NCBI GenBank assembly: GCA_963757335.1 | Contig: CAVWRJ010000009.1 | Coordinates: 62,001 to 126,000, forward strand | Source of the DNA: DASQPA01 sp963757335 | GTDB taxonomy: Bacteria > Acidobacteriota > Thermoanaerobaculia > Multivoradales > UBA5704 | Direction: 5' to 3' | DNA: 64,000 nucleotides | In this document: positions 63,276 to 64,000 of the stretch, in pieces | Position numbering within the stretch: position 1 is the first letter of the stretch | Layout of the letters: each line of letters opens with the position of its first letter | Translations under genes and position numbers: made by a program | The notes under the pieces: generated by a model | What the model was told of the DNA's origin: nothing | The model's input: the letters and a program-made list of their open reading frames with translations, nothing else | Database searches by the model: none

Positions 63276-63614
63276 TCAGCAGGACGTCGGACAGCTGCGC
63301 CCGCAATTATTGAAGCCGGTCCGGCAGGCGGCGATGCAGGAGAAGTGATTGCCACTCCCCATCGGCGGGCAGGCGAGGAGGCAGTCGTTATAGTCCCAGT
63401 TGCACTTCGTGCAGCAGTCCGACACGGTGAGCCAGACCGGCTTTGCCGTCTCCAATCCCTGGAGGTCGAGGCCGGCCCTGGCGGCCAGGGTCACCGCGGG
63501 GGTCGAGAGGGCGGCCGCTCTGGCCGGCAGGCAACCTCCATCCGCCCGGGCGGCGACAGGGACGAGGACGGTGAGCAGGACGAAAGCGGCGGCGAGGAGA
63601 ACTTTGTGCTTCAT
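63276..63614 (-). CDS. Small secreted cysteine-rich protein
   Basis: 112 aa with a clear signal peptide (VLLAAAFVLLTVLVPVAARA). The mature protein has eleven cysteines, ten of them in the last 50 residues in pairs: SDCCTKC, YNDCLLAC, FSCIAAC, NNCGRSC, PTSC. The spacing suggests disulfide-linked helices or a metal-binding fold. AAGGAG lies 6 nt before the ATG. I do not know the family. Confidence 0.78.
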   Translation of the reverse strand: MKHKVLLAAAFVLLTVLVPVAARADGGCLPARAAALSTPAVTLAARAGLDLQGLETAKPVWLTVSDCCTKCNWDYNDCLLACPPMGSGNHFSCIAACRTGFNNCGRSCPTSC

Positions 63615-63777
63615 GATGCGCTCCTTTCGAGTTCAGGACCTTGGAAGCAGGCCCAGGCTCCTTTGTAGCGGGAGCCGGCCGGGAGGTCGATGGGCCGGAG
63701 AGGAGCCGCGGATGAGCTGGACCTGAGCCGCCGGAGCGGGGCCTCAACCAAACCGCTCCACAACCGTACTTCCTAGG

Positions 63778-64000
63778 GTGAGCCTGCCTATCCCCAGTTC
63801 GACCGAGCTCCCCTCCGGCCGTCTCTACTTCGAAGATTTCGAGCTGCGGCTCGACACCTGCGAGCTCGCCCGGAACGGCAGCCCGGTCAAGCTGCAGCGG
63901 CAGCCCGCCCGCCTGCTCGGCCTGCTCGCGTCACGCTCGGGCGAGGTGGTCACCCGGGAAGAGATCCGCCGCGCGCTCTGGGGGGAGGATGCCTTCCTGG
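63778..64000 (+). CDS. Winged-helix (OmpR/CadC-type) transcriptional regulator, truncated by the window
   Basis: 74 codons visible from a GTG. YFEDFELRLDTCELARNG, VKLQRQPARLLGLLASRSGE and VVTREEIRRALWGEDAFL is the Trans_reg_C domain at the N-terminus, as in CadC/ToxR-like and large TPR-containing acidobacterial regulators, with no receiver domain before it. The start is not well marked. The rest lies beyond the end. Confidence 0.8.
   Translation, partial: MSLPIPSSTELPSGRLYFEDFELRLDTCELARNGSPVKLQRQPARLLGLLASRSGEVVTREEIRRALWGEDAFL

Overview
The window is high-GC, densely coded DNA with short spacers and many 1-4 nt gene overlaps. A protein with the acidobacterial VWFA-type architecture (8405-10078), a GerMN lipoprotein, a DUF6677-like membrane protein and the housekeeping block yicC-gmk-rpoZ-coaBC suggest a member of the Acidobacteriota, possibly Thermoanaerobaculia-like. 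LpxB and an MsbA-type exporter show a Gram-negative envelope. The taxonomic call is inference from gene content.

Layout. 1-7.3 kb (minus strand): glgC, an SLC13/DASS transporter, an EamA transporter, asnS, a hicBA toxin-antitoxin pair and thyA-folA. 7.3-10.1 kb (plus): GerMN lipoprotein, VOC protein, VWFA protein. 10.2 kb: a 49-codon lanthipeptide-like precursor with no visible maturation enzymes. 10.7-21.1 kb: a complete type I-C CRISPR-Cas locus, cas3-cas5c-cas8c-cas7c-cas4-cas1-cas2-leader-array, read right to left, with 34 repeats and 33 spacers. 21.2-21.65 kb: an exact 21-bp-period tandem array of 22 units. 21.65-33.8 kb: AAA+/DUF4143 ATPase, YpdA-like reductase, thiD-lgt, DHH phosphoesterase, DUF2235 hydrolase, VOC protein, a glutaredoxin-like/JmjC-cupin/M28 peptidase run, and a secreted phosphoesterase.

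34-40.5 kb is a formate module: fhs (plus) converges on a formate dehydrogenase operon (minus). The catalytic subunit has an in-frame UGA read as selenocysteine with a SECIS-like hairpin. The alpha subunit is split: its Fe-S part, including the first Mo-cofactor cluster, is the last gene of the operon, and a fused NuoE-NuoF (FdsG-FdsB) lies between the two halves.

42.2-46.0 kb holds a second 21-bp-period array and, inserted at its edge, a 3463-bp IS1-like transposon with 21-bp perfect terminal inverted repeats and an 8-bp target duplication. It carries five passenger genes of unknown function, a tRNA-like segment and a single-frame DDE transposase behind a near-consensus promoter.

46.2-63 kb is a long minus-strand housekeeping block (rpsA, HU, HIT, lpxB, msbA, DUF374 acyltransferase, yicC, gmk, rpoZ, coaBC, family-4 uracil-DNA glycosylase, cinA, thpR, plsY, gpsA, guaA). 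The window ends with a small Cys-rich secreted protein and the start of a winged-helix regulator.

Single-base frame breaks occur in guaA, plsY (two), the NuoEF fusion and the FDH catalytic gene, several in G/C runs. All are conserved genes, so assembly error is the likeliest cause. I could run no searches; family names rest on motifs I recognise.
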